Assembly: GCA_035063785.1 (NCBI GenBank) | Contig: JAPSFS010000002.1 | Span: 1-64,000 of the forward strand | Origin: Comamonas_C sp026954015 | GTDB taxonomy: Bacteria; Pseudomonadota; Gammaproteobacteria; Burkholderiales; Burkholderiaceae_C | Direction of reading: 5' to 3' | DNA length: 64,000 nucleotides | Part shown: one piece after another, positions 39,973-49,040 of the stretch | How positions within the stretch are numbered: the stretch's first letter is position 1 | How the letters are laid out: each line of letters starts with the position of its first letter | The notes under the pieces: generated by a model | Databases searched by the model: none | Seen by the model: only the letters and a program-made list of their open reading frames with translations | What the model was told of the DNA's origin: nothing | Made by a program: the position numbers and the translations under genes

Positions 39973-41037
39973 CTATTGGTACACCACGACGCGGTCGCCG
40001 ACCTTCACCTGCTCGTAGAGCCACTTGGCCGCCTGGTAGTCGCGCAACTGGCTGCAGCCGTGCGAGCCGCCCGCGTAGCCGTTTTCGGCGAAATCGTCGG
40101 AAAAATGGATCGCGACGTTGCCGTCGTAGAAGATCGCGTAGGGCATGGGCGTGCGCTCGCCGAAGATCTTCGAGACCGTGTCGCGGTTCATGTACCAGAT
40201 GCGAAAGTCCCCCTCGGGGCTGTCGTAGCCCGGCCGCGAAAAGCGTGCCTCGCGCGTGAAGCGGATCGTGCCGTCCACCACGTAGGAGAGTTTCTTCTGC
40301 GCCTTGGACACGCAGATCACCTTGCCCGTCGTGCAGCGGGGATCGAGCGTCTGCGCCGTCGCGCCCTTCTCGGGCGGGCGCTCGAACAGTTGCGCGTAGC
40401 GCGGGCTGCGCGTTGCGGCAATGAGCCTGGTCCAGGTGCGCTCGTCCATCACGTCGCTTTCGGGCAGCCCCACCTTGACGCGCCAGGCGGCGATCGCTGC
40501 ACGCGTGCGCTCGTCAAGCTCGCCGTGCGCCGGGCCGTCGTAGACCCGCACCTGCGAGAGCCGGTGCTGCAGCTCCTTGATGTAGCCGCGGTGCTGCGGG
40601 CCCGTGAACCACCAGCCCACGTCGGTGTTGTTCAGTTCCGCCTCGCTCGGATCGTGCGATTGCTGGCGCAGCGCGTCCCAGGTCTGCTGGTCCACCACGC
40701 CGGTGGCGCGCAGGCCGTTGGCCTTCTGGAATTTCTCCACCGCGGCGCGCGTGAGGCCGTCGAACCGGTCGTGCGCGTCGTAGGTGGCGAGGAACTTGGC
40801 GTGGCGCAGGCGGATTTGCAGTTCGCGCACGAGCGGTGACTGCATCTTGCTGCGCAGCGGCTGCGCGAGCGCCGCCGGTGCGCTGAACGGGCGCGTGTCC
40901 GCCGCCGACGCGCTCGACGCCATGCTGCTGGCCCAGTGGGATGTTTCGGGGGGCGCTGCCGCGACGTGCGTCAGCGCCAGGCTGGCGCACGTCGCGCACA
41001 GCACCAGCAGCCCGCGGGCGTGGGAGCGTGCAACCAT
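39973..41037 (-). CDS. L,D-transpeptidase with peptidoglycan-binding repeats
   Basis: A 354-residue periplasmic YkuD-family enzyme. After a signal peptide (cleavage near VAA, residue 27), two peptidoglycan-binding domains (about 65-125 and 150-210) precede the catalytic domain. The domain has IHFSDDFAENGYAGGSHGCS, with His and the nucleophile Cys328. Such enzymes form 3-3 cross-links or attach proteins to peptidoglycan. It starts 15 bp after ovoA on the same strand, though with no obvious functional link. Confidence 0.9.
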   Translation of the reverse strand: MVARSHARGLLVLCATCASLALTHVAAAPPETSHWASSMASSASAADTRPFSAPAALAQPLRSKMQSPLVRELQIRLRHAKFLATYDAHDRFDGLTRAAVEKFQKANGLRATGVVDQQTWDALRQQSHDPSEAELNNTDVGWWFTGPQHRGYIKELQHRLSQVRVYDGPAHGELDERTRAAIAAWRVKVGLPESDVMDERTWTRLIAATRSPRYAQLFERPPEKGATAQTLDPRCTTGKVICVSKAQKKLSYVVDGTIRFTREARFSRPGYDSPEGDFRIWYMNRDTVSKIFGERTPMPYAIFYDGNVAIHFSDDFAENGYAGGSHGCSQLRDYQAAKWLYEQVKVGDRVVVYQ

Positions 41038-41052
41038 GGCCAGCCCGTATCG

Positions 41053-43203
41053 TCAGCGTACGCGCCGCCAGAATGTGGCCTGGGACAGCGTGTGCTGGAA
41101 CTTGCGGCGGGTTTCGCGGATGACGAAGGGAACGTCGCGCGGCTCGCCCGCCATCTCGAAGTGCGCGCCCAGCAGCGCCTTGAGCGCATCGAGCGTGCGC
41201 CAGCTCTCGCCATCCTTCTTGTAGCCGCCCAGCCATTTCTCGCGCGGCGTGTGCTCGGCGAGCCACGTGTAGGGCGAGGTGAGCATCAGCACTCCGCCGA
41301 GGCGCAGCCGCTCGTGCACCATGTGCAGGAAGCGCGCCGGGTCGTAGAGCCGGTCGATCAGGTTGGCCGCGAGGATCAGGTCGTAGTCGGTGAACTGGGG
41401 CTTGAGATTGCACGCGTCGCCCTGCCAGAACTGCACGCGCGCCGCCGTGTCGGTCAGGCCCAGATCGGCCAGCTTCACGGCCTTGTATTCGACCAGCTCG
41501 CCTTCCTCGGTCGCGGTGTAGCGCACGGTGTCTCCGCGCGCCAGCGCTACGCCCTGGTCGATGAAGCGCGCGGAAAAATCCACACCGACGACTTCGTCGA
41601 AGTGGCGCGCCAGTTCGAACACGCTGCGGCCCACCGCGCAGCCCAGATCCATCGCGCGCCGGTGGGGGCCGTTGCCCACCGCCTCGATCGCGATCTGCGC
41701 AAGCGCCTTGGGGAAGTTGGGCACGCCGTAGTACTGGGCGCCGTAGTGGAACTCCATGTACTGCGTGACGAGCTCGTCCGTCTCGTAGCGCGAGGCCTGC
41801 GTGCCCACGGGCGCGTCGGCCACCACGTAGCGGAAACCCGCGTGCTGGAAGAAGTGGCGGCGGAAGGCGTAGCGCGACTCGGGCTCGGCCTCGTTGCCGG
41901 TGGCGATCCACGAGCCGCCCTTGATGAGGTTGTGCCGCTCGTCGAACGTCGGCGTCGTGAAGTCGTCGTAGATCGGGTGGGTCTTGAAGCCCTCGAACGG
42001 GTAGGTCGGCGTTTCCGTCCACTGCCAGACGTTGCCCACCGCATCGCAGAACGGCCCGTGCTCGAAGCGGTCGACCGGGCACGACGATGCCCAGTGCTCC
42101 AGGTACATATTGGCGTTGGCGGGGTGGGCAGCGCCAAGGTGCCAGCCGCTCGTCGCGAGGATGCGGTGCCATTCGTCCTCGGTGGGCAGGCGCACGCGCT
42201 GCCCGGTTTCATGCGCCTTCCAGCGGCAAAAGGCCCGCGCTTCGAGGCAGTTGACCTCGACCGGCCAGTTCCAGCGCATGGCCACTTCCTCGGTCATCAG
42301 GCGCAGCCGCCAGTCGTCGCCCGCGCGCACCCAGAAGGTTGGGTGCGCGGCCTGCGCGAAGTCGCGCCAGCGCCGGCCTTCGTCGTCCCACCAGGCGTCG
42401 CTGGCGTAGCCGCCCGCCTGCACGAAGGCGAGGAACTCGCCATTGCTCACGAGCAGGCGGCTGGCCTGGAACGCAGTGACATCGGCCTCATGGTGTCCGT
42501 ACTCGTTGTCCCAGCCGTAGCGCTCGCTGTCGAAGGGCTTGCCCAGCGTGACGTGGCCCGCGACGACGTTCACGAGCGTGTTCTCGGGCGCGGGCCCCGC
42601 GTCCGGGCAGGCGGGCCAGTCCGGCTGCGTGCGCACCCACTGCAGGCGCTGCTGGCGGATCAGCACCGACGAGGTCTCGATGTGGATGCGTTCGTGCTCG
42701 ATGCCCATGACGATCGCCCACCATGGGTGCTCCCAGTTCACGGGCAGCGTGAGCGGCGCGGTGTCGATGAGGCGCGTGACGAGCGCGCGCACCTGGTCGC
42801 GGTAGGCCTGCACCTTGGCCACGCTCGGCCAGTCGTAGTGCGCGTCGTCCAGGTCGTCCCAGCTCATCTCGTCCACGCCGACGGCGAACACCGATTCGAG
42901 ATGCGGGTCGATGCGCTGGTCGATCATGCGTGTGAGCAGCAGCTTGTTGACGAAGAACGTCGCGGTGTGCCCGTAATAGAAGATCAGCGGATGGCGCAGC
43001 GGGATCGAGCGCTCGCGCCAGGCGTCATCGCACGCCAGCGTGCGAAACAGCGACTCGTAGCAGTCGAAGGTCTCGGTGAAATACGCGCGCAGGCGCTGGC
43101 GGAAATCCGCGGCGTCGCTGGCGTGCAGCGAGAAGCGGCGAAGGATGGTGCAGGGCGCCTGCGGCGTTTTCAGTACGGTGGGGTCGGCTCGGTTCATCGT
43201 CAT
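41053..43203 (-). CDS. ovoA: Ovothiol biosynthesis enzyme OvoA (sulfoxide synthase and methyltransferase)
   Basis: A 716-residue bifunctional enzyme. OvoA joins cysteine to C5 of histidine with oxygen at a non-heme iron, then its C-terminal domain N-methylates the mercaptohistidine, giving ovothiol A, a strong antioxidant. The N-terminal DinB-like domain has IEHERIHIETS with probable iron ligands His170 and His174 plus an upstream His (GHTATF, His79). The FGE-sulfatase-like middle includes RLPTEDEWHRI and KGGSWIATGNE. The methyltransferase starts near residue 515 with MDLGCAVGRSVFELA. Either of two ATGs, at 43203 or 43197, may be used. Having the fused methyltransferase separates it from EgtB. 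Confidence 0.92.
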   Translation of the reverse strand: MTMNRADPTVLKTPQAPCTILRRFSLHASDAADFRQRLRAYFTETFDCYESLFRTLACDDAWRERSIPLRHPLIFYYGHTATFFVNKLLLTRMIDQRIDPHLESVFAVGVDEMSWDDLDDAHYDWPSVAKVQAYRDQVRALVTRLIDTAPLTLPVNWEHPWWAIVMGIEHERIHIETSSVLIRQQRLQWVRTQPDWPACPDAGPAPENTLVNVVAGHVTLGKPFDSERYGWDNEYGHHEADVTAFQASRLLVSNGEFLAFVQAGGYASDAWWDDEGRRWRDFAQAAHPTFWVRAGDDWRLRLMTEEVAMRWNWPVEVNCLEARAFCRWKAHETGQRVRLPTEDEWHRILATSGWHLGAAHPANANMYLEHWASSCPVDRFEHGPFCDAVGNVWQWTETPTYPFEGFKTHPIYDDFTTPTFDERHNLIKGGSWIATGNEAEPESRYAFRRHFFQHAGFRYVVADAPVGTQASRYETDELVTQYMEFHYGAQYYGVPNFPKALAQIAIEAVGNGPHRRAMDLGCAVGRSVFELARHFDEVVGVDFSARFIDQGVALARGDTVRYTATEEGELVEYKAVKLADLGLTDTAARVQFWQGDACNLKPQFTDYDLILAANLIDRLYDPARFLHMVHERLRLGGVLMLTSPYTWLAEHTPREKWLGGYKKDGESWRTLDALKALLGAHFEMAGEPRDVPFVIRETRRKFQHTLSQATFWRRVR

Positions 43204-43308
43204 CGGCAGCGGGGCGTGGGAGTCAAAAAGCGTAACACCTTCGCATTTGCGTGATCGCCGGTGCGGATAACGCGCCGCCACGGCCTGCGCGCGAGCCCTG
43301 GCGCGCCC

Positions 43309-43857
43309 TCAGCGATCGCCGCGCTGCTTGATGCCGAACGCGCCGAGCATCTGCTCGGTCTGCTTGTTCATCTGTTCCTGCATGTGCTGGAACACGGTCT
43401 GCGACTGCTCGATGTAGCTGCCCATGAGCGACTGCATCATCGGCGACTGCAGGTTCATGAAGTGGTTCCACATCTCGGGCGTGATCGTCTTGGTCTGCTC
43501 GGCGAGCTTGGCCTGCACCTCGGTGAACATCTGCACGTTCTTCTCGAGGTAGGCGCCCATGAAGCCCTGCATCGCATGGCCGTAGAAACGGATGATGTTG
43601 GCCAGTGCCGCCTCGCTGAACATCGGCGCGCCGCCGGCTTCTTCCTCCAGAATGATTTGCAGCAGGATGCTGCGCGTCAGGTCCTCGCCGGTCTTGGCGT
43701 CGCGCACCACCACCGTCGCTCCGTCGATCACGAGCTGGCGCACCTCGGCCAGCGTGATGTAGGTGGACGTGGAGGTGTCGTACAGCCGCCGGTTGGGGTA
43801 CTTCTTGATGACGCGTTGTGCCGAGGTGCTTTCGGCGGTGGGGTGTGTGTCTGGCAT
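43309..43857 (-). CDS. phaR: Polyhydroxyalkanoate synthesis repressor
   Basis: A 182-residue regulator. PhaR binds DNA at phasin promoters and also binds PHA granules, so granule growth removes it from DNA. The N-terminal DNA-binding domain is clear (RVIKKYPNRRLYDTSTSTYI), followed by the PHB-accumulation region (FYGHAMQGFMGAYLEKN) and a Gln/Met-rich C-terminal part. Its likely targets in this window are the phasin operators at 11609-11699. A similar TGCGGTGCAGCA at 43899-43910, about 42 bp upstream of its own start, suggests autoregulation. Confidence 0.95.
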   Translation of the reverse strand: MPDTHPTAESTSAQRVIKKYPNRRLYDTSTSTYITLAEVRQLVIDGATVVVRDAKTGEDLTRSILLQIILEEEAGGAPMFSEAALANIIRFYGHAMQGFMGAYLEKNVQMFTEVQAKLAEQTKTITPEMWNHFMNLQSPMMQSLMGSYIEQSQTVFQHMQEQMNKQTEQMLGAFGIKQRGDR

Positions 43858-43898
43858 CGGCGGCTCCGGGATGCGCTGGTCCGCTGCGACGGACTTGG

Positions 43899-43910
43899 TG
43901 CGGTGCAGCA
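43899..43910. promoter_or_regulatory. Candidate PhaR autoregulatory site
   Basis: TGCGGTGCAGCA combines the halves seen in the phasin operators (TTGCGGTGCAACA and TTGCAGTGCAGCA). It lies 42-53 bp upstream of the phaR start codon. Autorepression of phaR is known in other PHA producers; binding here is inference. Confidence 0.45.
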
Positions 43911-44002
43911 GATTCTACGAGACCGCCGTGCGAGGCGTATCCGGCGTGCCAGCGCGGGCAACAAAAAGGCACTTGCGAACGCTCGCAAGTGCCTGGCTGC
44001 AT

Positions 44003-44079
44003 TGGTAGGCGCGATTGGACTCGAACCAACGACCCCCACCATGTCAAGGTGGTGCTCTAACCAGCTGAGCTACGCGCCT
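44003..44079 (-). tRNA. tRNA-Val (anticodon GAC)
   Basis: A full cloverleaf on the minus strand: acceptor AGGCGCG pairing with CGCGCCT, D-arm AGCTCAGCTGGTTAGAGCA, anticodon loop TTGACAT with GAC, T-arm with GGTTCGAGTCC, and an encoded CCA. It reads the GUC and GUU valine codons. Confidence 0.95.
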
Positions 44080-44129
44080 GTTCTACCGAAGGGCGCGATT
44101 CTAGCAACAACAGCGGAGGGGTTGGCCGT

Positions 44130-46376
44130 TCAGCGCCTGCGCGCCGAGCGCACACCGGGCACAGCCGCGACGATGGCAAGCACCTTGTTAAGCCGCTCGG
44201 CGTCGGCGATTTCCACCGTGAACGTCATCCAGGCGGTGCCCTTGACGGACTGGGTCTGCACGCCGATCACGTTGGTCTTCTCGCGCGTGAAGACCTCGGA
44301 AATATCGCGCAGCAGGCCCTGGCGGTCCGCGGCCTCGATGGCCACGTCCATGGGGTAGAGCTCGCTCGCCGCCTGGTTCTCGCCGCCCCAGGCCACGTCG
44401 ATCATGCGCTCGGGGTGGCGCGCCGCGAGCTCGCGGAAGTTGCTGCAATCGGCGCGGTGCACACTCACGCCCTTGCCGCGCGTGACGAAGCCGCGGATTT
44501 CGTCAGGCGGGGCCGGCTTGCAGCACTTGGCCAGCTGCGTCATGAGCGCGTCCACGCCGACGACGAGCACCGCACCCTGCGCGGTGTCCGGCGCCCGCGC
44601 CTTCTTGCGCGCGGGAGGTTCCTCTGCAGCGGCGCCAGGTTGCGGCGGGTGCAGCAACTGTTCGATGCTGCGCAGCGAGATCTCATCCTTGCCGACGACC
44701 TCGAACAGCGCCTCCGCCGTCTTGAAGCCGAGCCGGGCGGCGAGATCATCGTGCTTGAGCGCGGTCTTGCCTTCGCGTTGCAGCAGCTTTTCGACCAGCT
44801 CGCGCCCGCGCGCGACGGTGCCTTCGAGTTGTTCGGCGTTGAACCATGCGCGCACCTTGGCCTTGGCGCGTGGGCTCGTGAGGTAGCCGAGTTCGGGGTT
44901 GAGCCAGTCGCGTGAAGGGCGGCCCTCCTTGGCGGTGGTGATTTCCACCGTCTGGCCGTTTTGCAGCGGGGTGTTGAGCGGCACCATGCTGCCGTCCACC
45001 TTGGCGCCGCGGCAGCGGTGGCCCACGCTGGTGTGCACCGCGTAGGCGAAATCGACGGGGGTGGCACCCTGGGGCAGTTCGATCACCGCCGCGTCGGGCG
45101 TGAGCACGTAGATGCGGTCTTCGAACAGGTTGCTGTGGCTGGCGCTGCCCGCGAGGTCGCGCTCCCACGCGAGCAGCTGGCGCAGCACGGCGATCTTGGC
45201 GTCGTAGTCGCTCGTGGCCGACACGCCGGCGTAGCCTTTGGTACCTGCCTCCTTGTAGGCCCAGTGGGCGGCCACGCCGCTTTCGGCGTGGTCGTGCATC
45301 GCCTGCGTGCGGATCTGGATTTCGATGGCGCGTCCGGCCTCGTCGCGCACCACGGTGTGCAGCGACTGGTAGCCGTTGGGTTTGGGCTTGGCGATGTAGT
45401 CGTCGAATTCGGCCTCGATCGGCTGGTAGTGGCTGTGCACCCAGCTGAGCGCGGCGTAGCAGTCCTTGACGCTGGAGACGATGACGCGCAGCGCGTGCAG
45501 GTCGTACACCTGCTCGAACGCGAGCGATTTGCCGCGCATCTTCTTGACGATGCTGTAGATGTGCTTGGGGCGCCCCGAGACGCTCGCGTTGATGCTGTGC
45601 GCGCGCAGGTCGGCTTCCAGCCGCGCGCGCACCTGTTCCACGTACTGCTCGCGCTCGGCGCGTTTCTCGTCGAGCCTGCGTGCGACGTCGCGGTAGGTGT
45701 CGGGTTCGAGCGCGCGAAACGCGAGGTCTTCGAGCTCCCACTTGAGCTGCCAGATGCCAAGCCGGTTGGCCAGTGGCGCGAAGACCTGCAGCGTCTCGCG
45801 CGCCATCGCCGGGGACGTGGACTGCCTGCTCGCCGCGAGGTAGCGCATGGTCTGCAGGCGCGACGCCAGGCGCAGCAGCACGACGCGCAGGTCGCGTGAA
45901 AACGCGAGCAGCATCTTGCGCACGTTCTCGGTCTGCAGGGCGACGGTGTCCAGCTGTGCGCGCGAGGCGTGGGATTCGCGCGCCTGGCGCTGCACGCGCA
46001 TGAGCTTGGTGGTTTCCACCGCAAGCTGCGCGAAGTGCGGGCTGAACGCCTTGGCGATGACCTCTTCGGGGCGCGTCAGGTGGGCGCAGGTATGCACGAG
46101 GTAGACGGCCGCCTGCATGGTCTCGGAGCTGCCCAGGCCGCGCAGGATCTGCGCCACGGCGTCCGCGTGCGCCAGCGTGTTCTCGCCCGAGTCGAGCGCT
46201 TCACCCGCGAGCAGTGGTTCGGCGAAGGCGCGCGCACGCGCCAGTGCCTCGTCCGGGTGCAGGTCCAGGTCGGAGGGCACGTCCGACGTGGCGGCGATCA
46301 GGTGGGGCAGGTGCGCGCGCTGCGCCGCTGCGCCGTCGCGGGGCGCGCCGGTCGCTTCGGGCGGACCACTTTTCAT
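44130..46376 (-). CDS. relA: (p)ppGpp synthetase RelA
   Basis: A 748-residue long RSH protein that makes the alarmone (p)ppGpp on stalled ribosomes during amino-acid starvation. The N-terminal hydrolase domain is degenerate: the HD metal motif is replaced (LVHTCAHLTRPEE), so it should be a synthetase only. The synthetase core shows GRPKHIYSIVKKM, YDLHALRVIV, KPNGYQSLHTVV and EIQIRTQAMH. TGS (LPQGATPVDFAYAVHTSVGH), conserved-Cys and ACT domains follow. It overlaps the upstream hydrolase gene by four bases (ATGA). tRNA-Val lies just downstream. Confidence 0.95.
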   Translation of the reverse strand: MKSGPPEATGAPRDGAAAQRAHLPHLIAATSDVPSDLDLHPDEALARARAFAEPLLAGEALDSGENTLAHADAVAQILRGLGSSETMQAAVYLVHTCAHLTRPEEVIAKAFSPHFAQLAVETTKLMRVQRQARESHASRAQLDTVALQTENVRKMLLAFSRDLRVVLLRLASRLQTMRYLAASRQSTSPAMARETLQVFAPLANRLGIWQLKWELEDLAFRALEPDTYRDVARRLDEKRAEREQYVEQVRARLEADLRAHSINASVSGRPKHIYSIVKKMRGKSLAFEQVYDLHALRVIVSSVKDCYAALSWVHSHYQPIEAEFDDYIAKPKPNGYQSLHTVVRDEAGRAIEIQIRTQAMHDHAESGVAAHWAYKEAGTKGYAGVSATSDYDAKIAVLRQLLAWERDLAGSASHSNLFEDRIYVLTPDAAVIELPQGATPVDFAYAVHTSVGHRCRGAKVDGSMVPLNTPLQNGQTVEITTAKEGRPSRDWLNPELGYLTSPRAKAKVRAWFNAEQLEGTVARGRELVEKLLQREGKTALKHDDLAARLGFKTAEALFEVVGKDEISLRSIEQLLHPPQPGAAAEEPPARKKARAPDTAQGAVLVVGVDALMTQLAKCCKPAPPDEIRGFVTRGKGVSVHRADCSNFRELAARHPERMIDVAWGGENQAASELYPMDVAIEAADRQGLLRDISEVFTREKTNVIGVQTQSVKGTAWMTFTVEIADAERLNKVLAIVAAVPGVRSARRR

Positions 46377-47317
46377 GGGCGGGCAGCGCTGCGTGGCGCC
46401 AGCAGAAAGCGCGTGACGGCCGCCACCTGGTCGGGTGCGATCAGGGTCGGCGCGTGTCCCACGCCGTCGAACTCGACCATGCGCGGGCGCGGGCCGCGCT
46501 CGAGCATGCGCGCGGCGGTCGCGGCGGTGAGCAGGTCGGACGCCTTGCCCCGCAGCAGCAGCACCTCGGCGTGGATCTGGTCGTAGAGCTGCCACATCAT
46601 CTGCTCGCCCTCGCGCGTGGCCTCGGGGGTGAGTGCGTGGAAGGGGATGGCGATGGCGGGGTCGTAGTGCAGCGTATAGCCCCCCTGCGGCGCGGGTCGC
46701 AGCATGGGCCGGCTCAGCGCCAGCCACTGCGCGGGCGTGTGCGGACCGAACGAACTCGAGATGGCCCAGAGCGCGTCCGCGCCCTGTTGCTCGGTGTCGA
46801 AGTGCACGGGCTGGCCCAGGTACTGGCCTATGCGCTGCAGTGCGTCCCACTGCAGCACCGGGCCCACGTCGTTCAGCACCAGGCGGTGCAGGGGCGAGGG
46901 CAGCGGCAGGCCTTCCTGCCCCGCGAGCACCATGCCGATGAGCCCGCCCATGCTGGTGCCGACCCAGTCCAGCGTGGTGATGGGCGCTGCGTGGTGCAGC
47001 TGCGCGAGCAACGCGAGCATGTCGGCCGCGTACAGCGGGATCTGGTAGCCCTGCGGGTCGGCGAGCCGGTCGCTGTGGCCGCGCCCGACCACGTCCGGGC
47101 AGATGACGCGCGCGTGCGGCGCCAGCGCGCGCGCCAGCGTGTCGAAGTCGCGCCCCTGGCGTGACAGCCCGTGCACGCACACGACCACGTGCGGGTGCGC
47201 CGGATTGCCGGTGGCGTTCCATTCCCAGTAGGCCATGCGGTGGCCAGCGTCGGCGCCCTGAGCGGCGGCGCCGGGGCAGGATACGTACGCTAGCGTGGGT
47301 TGGTCGGCGTGATCCAT
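46373..47317 (-). CDS. Alpha/beta hydrolase
   Basis: A 314-residue alpha/beta-hydrolase-fold protein. VCVHGLSRQGRDFD gives the oxyanion region, LDWVGTSMGGLIGM the nucleophile elbow (G-x-S-x-G with Ser), and VGHAPTLIAPDQ the catalytic His. The resemblance is to haloperoxidase or esterase-like members; substrate unknown. It overlaps relA by 4 bp (46373-46376) and is divergent from a 3-hydroxybutyrate dehydrogenase gene 60 bp away. The coupling to relA is probably organisational. Confidence 0.82.
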   Translation of the reverse strand: MDHADQPTLAYVSCPGAAAQGADAGHRMAYWEWNATGNPAHPHVVVCVHGLSRQGRDFDTLARALAPHARVICPDVVGRGHSDRLADPQGYQIPLYAADMLALLAQLHHAAPITTLDWVGTSMGGLIGMVLAGQEGLPLPSPLHRLVLNDVGPVLQWDALQRIGQYLGQPVHFDTEQQGADALWAISSSFGPHTPAQWLALSRPMLRPAPQGGYTLHYDPAIAIPFHALTPEATREGEQMMWQLYDQIHAEVLLLRGKASDLLTAATAARMLERGPRPRMVEFDGVGHAPTLIAPDQVAAVTRFLLAPRSAARP

Positions 47318-47377
47318 GGCGTGGCGCGGCAGTCAATAATGTCTGCGTTGCATCCTAATTGATTCGGAGAATTTGTC

Positions 47378-48160
47378 ATGTTGCAAGGTAAAACGGCACT
47401 CGTCACGGGCTCGACCAGCGGCATCGGCCTGGGTATCGCCAAGGCACTGGCGCGCCAGGGCGCGAACATCGTGATGAATGGTTTTGGCGATGCCGACGGG
47501 CCGCGCGCGCAGATCCTGGAGGCGGGCCGCGCGCACGGGGTGAAGACCGGCTACCACGGCGCGGACATGAGCCGTCCGGCGGAGATCGAGGCGATGATGC
47601 GCTACGCTGCGGACGAGTTCGGGCGCGTGGATATCCTCGTGAACAACGCCGGCATCCAGCACGTGGCGAGCATCCAGGACTTTCCGGTGGAGCGCTGGGA
47701 CGCGATCATCGCGATCAACCTCTCCAGCGCGTTCCACACCACGCGCCTGGCGCTGCCCGCGATGCTCAAGGCGGACTGGGGACGCATCATCAACATCGCC
47801 TCAGTGCACGGACTGGTGGCATCTGCCTGCAAATCGGCTTATGTGGCGGCAAAACACGGCATCGTTGGGCTGACCAAGGTGACGGCGCTCGAAACCGCGC
47901 CCACGGGCGTCACCTGCAACGCGATCTGCCCCGGCTGGGTGCTCACGCCGCTGGTGCAAAAGCAGGTGGACGCGAAGGCGCAGGAGCGCGGCGTGTCCAA
48001 CGACGAGGCCAAGAAGCTGCTGCTGGGCGAGAAGGAGCCGTCGATGCACTTCACCACACCCGAGCAGCTTGGCGAACTGGCGGTGTTCTTCTGCTCCGCA
48101 GCGGGCGACAACGTGCGCGGCGTGGCCTGGAACATGGACGGCGGCTGGGCCGCGCAGTGA
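47378..48160 (+). CDS. 3-hydroxybutyrate dehydrogenase (copy 2, classical type)
   Basis: A 260-residue SDR enzyme of the classical bacterial D-3-hydroxybutyrate dehydrogenase group, which links PHA breakdown to acetoacetate. TGSTSGIGLGIAKALA binds NAD. NNAGIQHVASIQDFP, INIASVHGLVASACKSAYVA (Ser and Tyr) with the following AAKHG Lys, and CPGWVLTPLVQKQV are all typical. GGAG precedes the ATG. It is only distantly similar to the enzyme at 1087, so the two probably differ in regulation or substrate. Confidence 0.92.
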   Translation: MLQGKTALVTGSTSGIGLGIAKALARQGANIVMNGFGDADGPRAQILEAGRAHGVKTGYHGADMSRPAEIEAMMRYAADEFGRVDILVNNAGIQHVASIQDFPVERWDAIIAINLSSAFHTTRLALPAMLKADWGRIINIASVHGLVASACKSAYVAAKHGIVGLTKVTALETAPTGVTCNAICPGWVLTPLVQKQVDAKAQERGVSNDEAKKLLLGEKEPSMHFTTPEQLGELAVFFCSAAGDNVRGVAWNMDGGWAAQ

Positions 48161-48180
48161 TTGCCAGCGCGGGCAAAACG

Positions 48181-48254
48181 TGTAACAGAGAGTCAGCCAC
48201 ACGCCGGACGCAGGCATTTCCGGGTGTTCAGCGGTCAGAATTGGCGTTGTTACA
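48181..48254 (+). promoter_or_regulatory. Inverted TGTAACA/TGTTACA sites before ompR
   Basis: TGTAACA at 48181-48187 and TGTTACA at 48248-48254 form a perfect inverted pair 60 bp apart in the 114-bp gap before ompR. OmpR half-sites in enterobacteria contain a similar GTTACA/GTAACA core, so these could be autoregulatory sites. This is a weak inference from short motifs. Confidence 0.3.
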
Positions 48255-48274
48255 AATGACCCGAGGACACCGCC

Positions 48275-49006
48275 ATGACATCAGGCAACCACCGCACCGA
48301 CAAGATCCTCGTTGTCGATGACGACGCGCGCATCCGCGACCTGCTGCGCCGCTACCTCACGCAGGAAGGCTTCGAGGTGATGGTGGCGGAGGACGGCAAG
48401 GCGCTCAACCGCCTGCTGCTGCGCGAGACGGCCGATCTGATCGTGCTCGACCTGATGATGCCGGGCGAGGATGGGCTGTCGATCTGTCGGCGCCTGCGCG
48501 CGGCGCACGACCGCACGCCCATCATCATGCTCACCGCCAAGGGTGAGGACGTGGACCGCATCGTCGGGCTGGAAGTCGGCGCGGACGACTACCTGGGCAA
48601 GCCGTTCAACCCGCGCGAGCTGCTGGCGCGCATCCACGCGGTGCTGCGCCGGCGTCCGCCGCAGGAGGCGCCGGGCGCGCCCTCGGGCGAGAACGAGGTG
48701 GTCAATTTCGGGCCGTTCACGTTCGACCTGGGCACGCGCGCGCTGCAAAAAAATGGCGAGGAGTTGCCGCTCACGACGGGCGAGTTCGCGATGCTCAAGG
48801 CGCTGGTGCGCCACCCGCGTCAGCCGCTGTCGCGCGAGAAGCTCGCGCTGCTCGCGCGCGGGCGCGAATTCGAGCCGTTCGACCGCAGTCTGGATGTACA
48901 GGTCTCGCGCCTGCGCAAGCTCGTCGAGCTCGATGCCGCGTCGCCACGCTTCATCCAGACGGTGTGGGGCGTGGGCTATGTCTTCGTGCCCGATGGTGCC
49001 AATTGA
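48275..49006 (+). CDS. ompR: OmpR-type response regulator
   Basis: A 243-residue regulator. The receiver domain has VVDDDARIRDLLRRYL, phospho-acceptor Asp59 (LIVLDLMMPGEDG) and the switch Lys in GADDYLGKPF. The C-terminal winged helix (LPLTTGEFAMLKALVRHPRQ and LDVQVSRLRKLVE) binds DNA. The sequence is close to OmpR rather than PhoB. Its sensor gene follows after 34 bp. In related bacteria this pair adjusts porins and envelope genes to osmotic or acid stress. Confidence 0.92.
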   Translation: MTSGNHRTDKILVVDDDARIRDLLRRYLTQEGFEVMVAEDGKALNRLLLRETADLIVLDLMMPGEDGLSICRRLRAAHDRTPIIMLTAKGEDVDRIVGLEVGADDYLGKPFNPRELLARIHAVLRRRPPQEAPGAPSGENEVVNFGPFTFDLGTRALQKNGEELPLTTGEFAMLKALVRHPRQPLSREKLALLARGREFEPFDRSLDVQVSRLRKLVELDAASPRFIQTVWGVGYVFVPDGAN

Positions 49007-49040
49007 CGCACGGCATGCCGCGCGCACGGGGCCGGGCTGA

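Noticed and set aside
40936..43254. A 772-codon plus-strand frame opposite ovoA
   Set aside because: It is antisense to a protein with clear OvoA domains.
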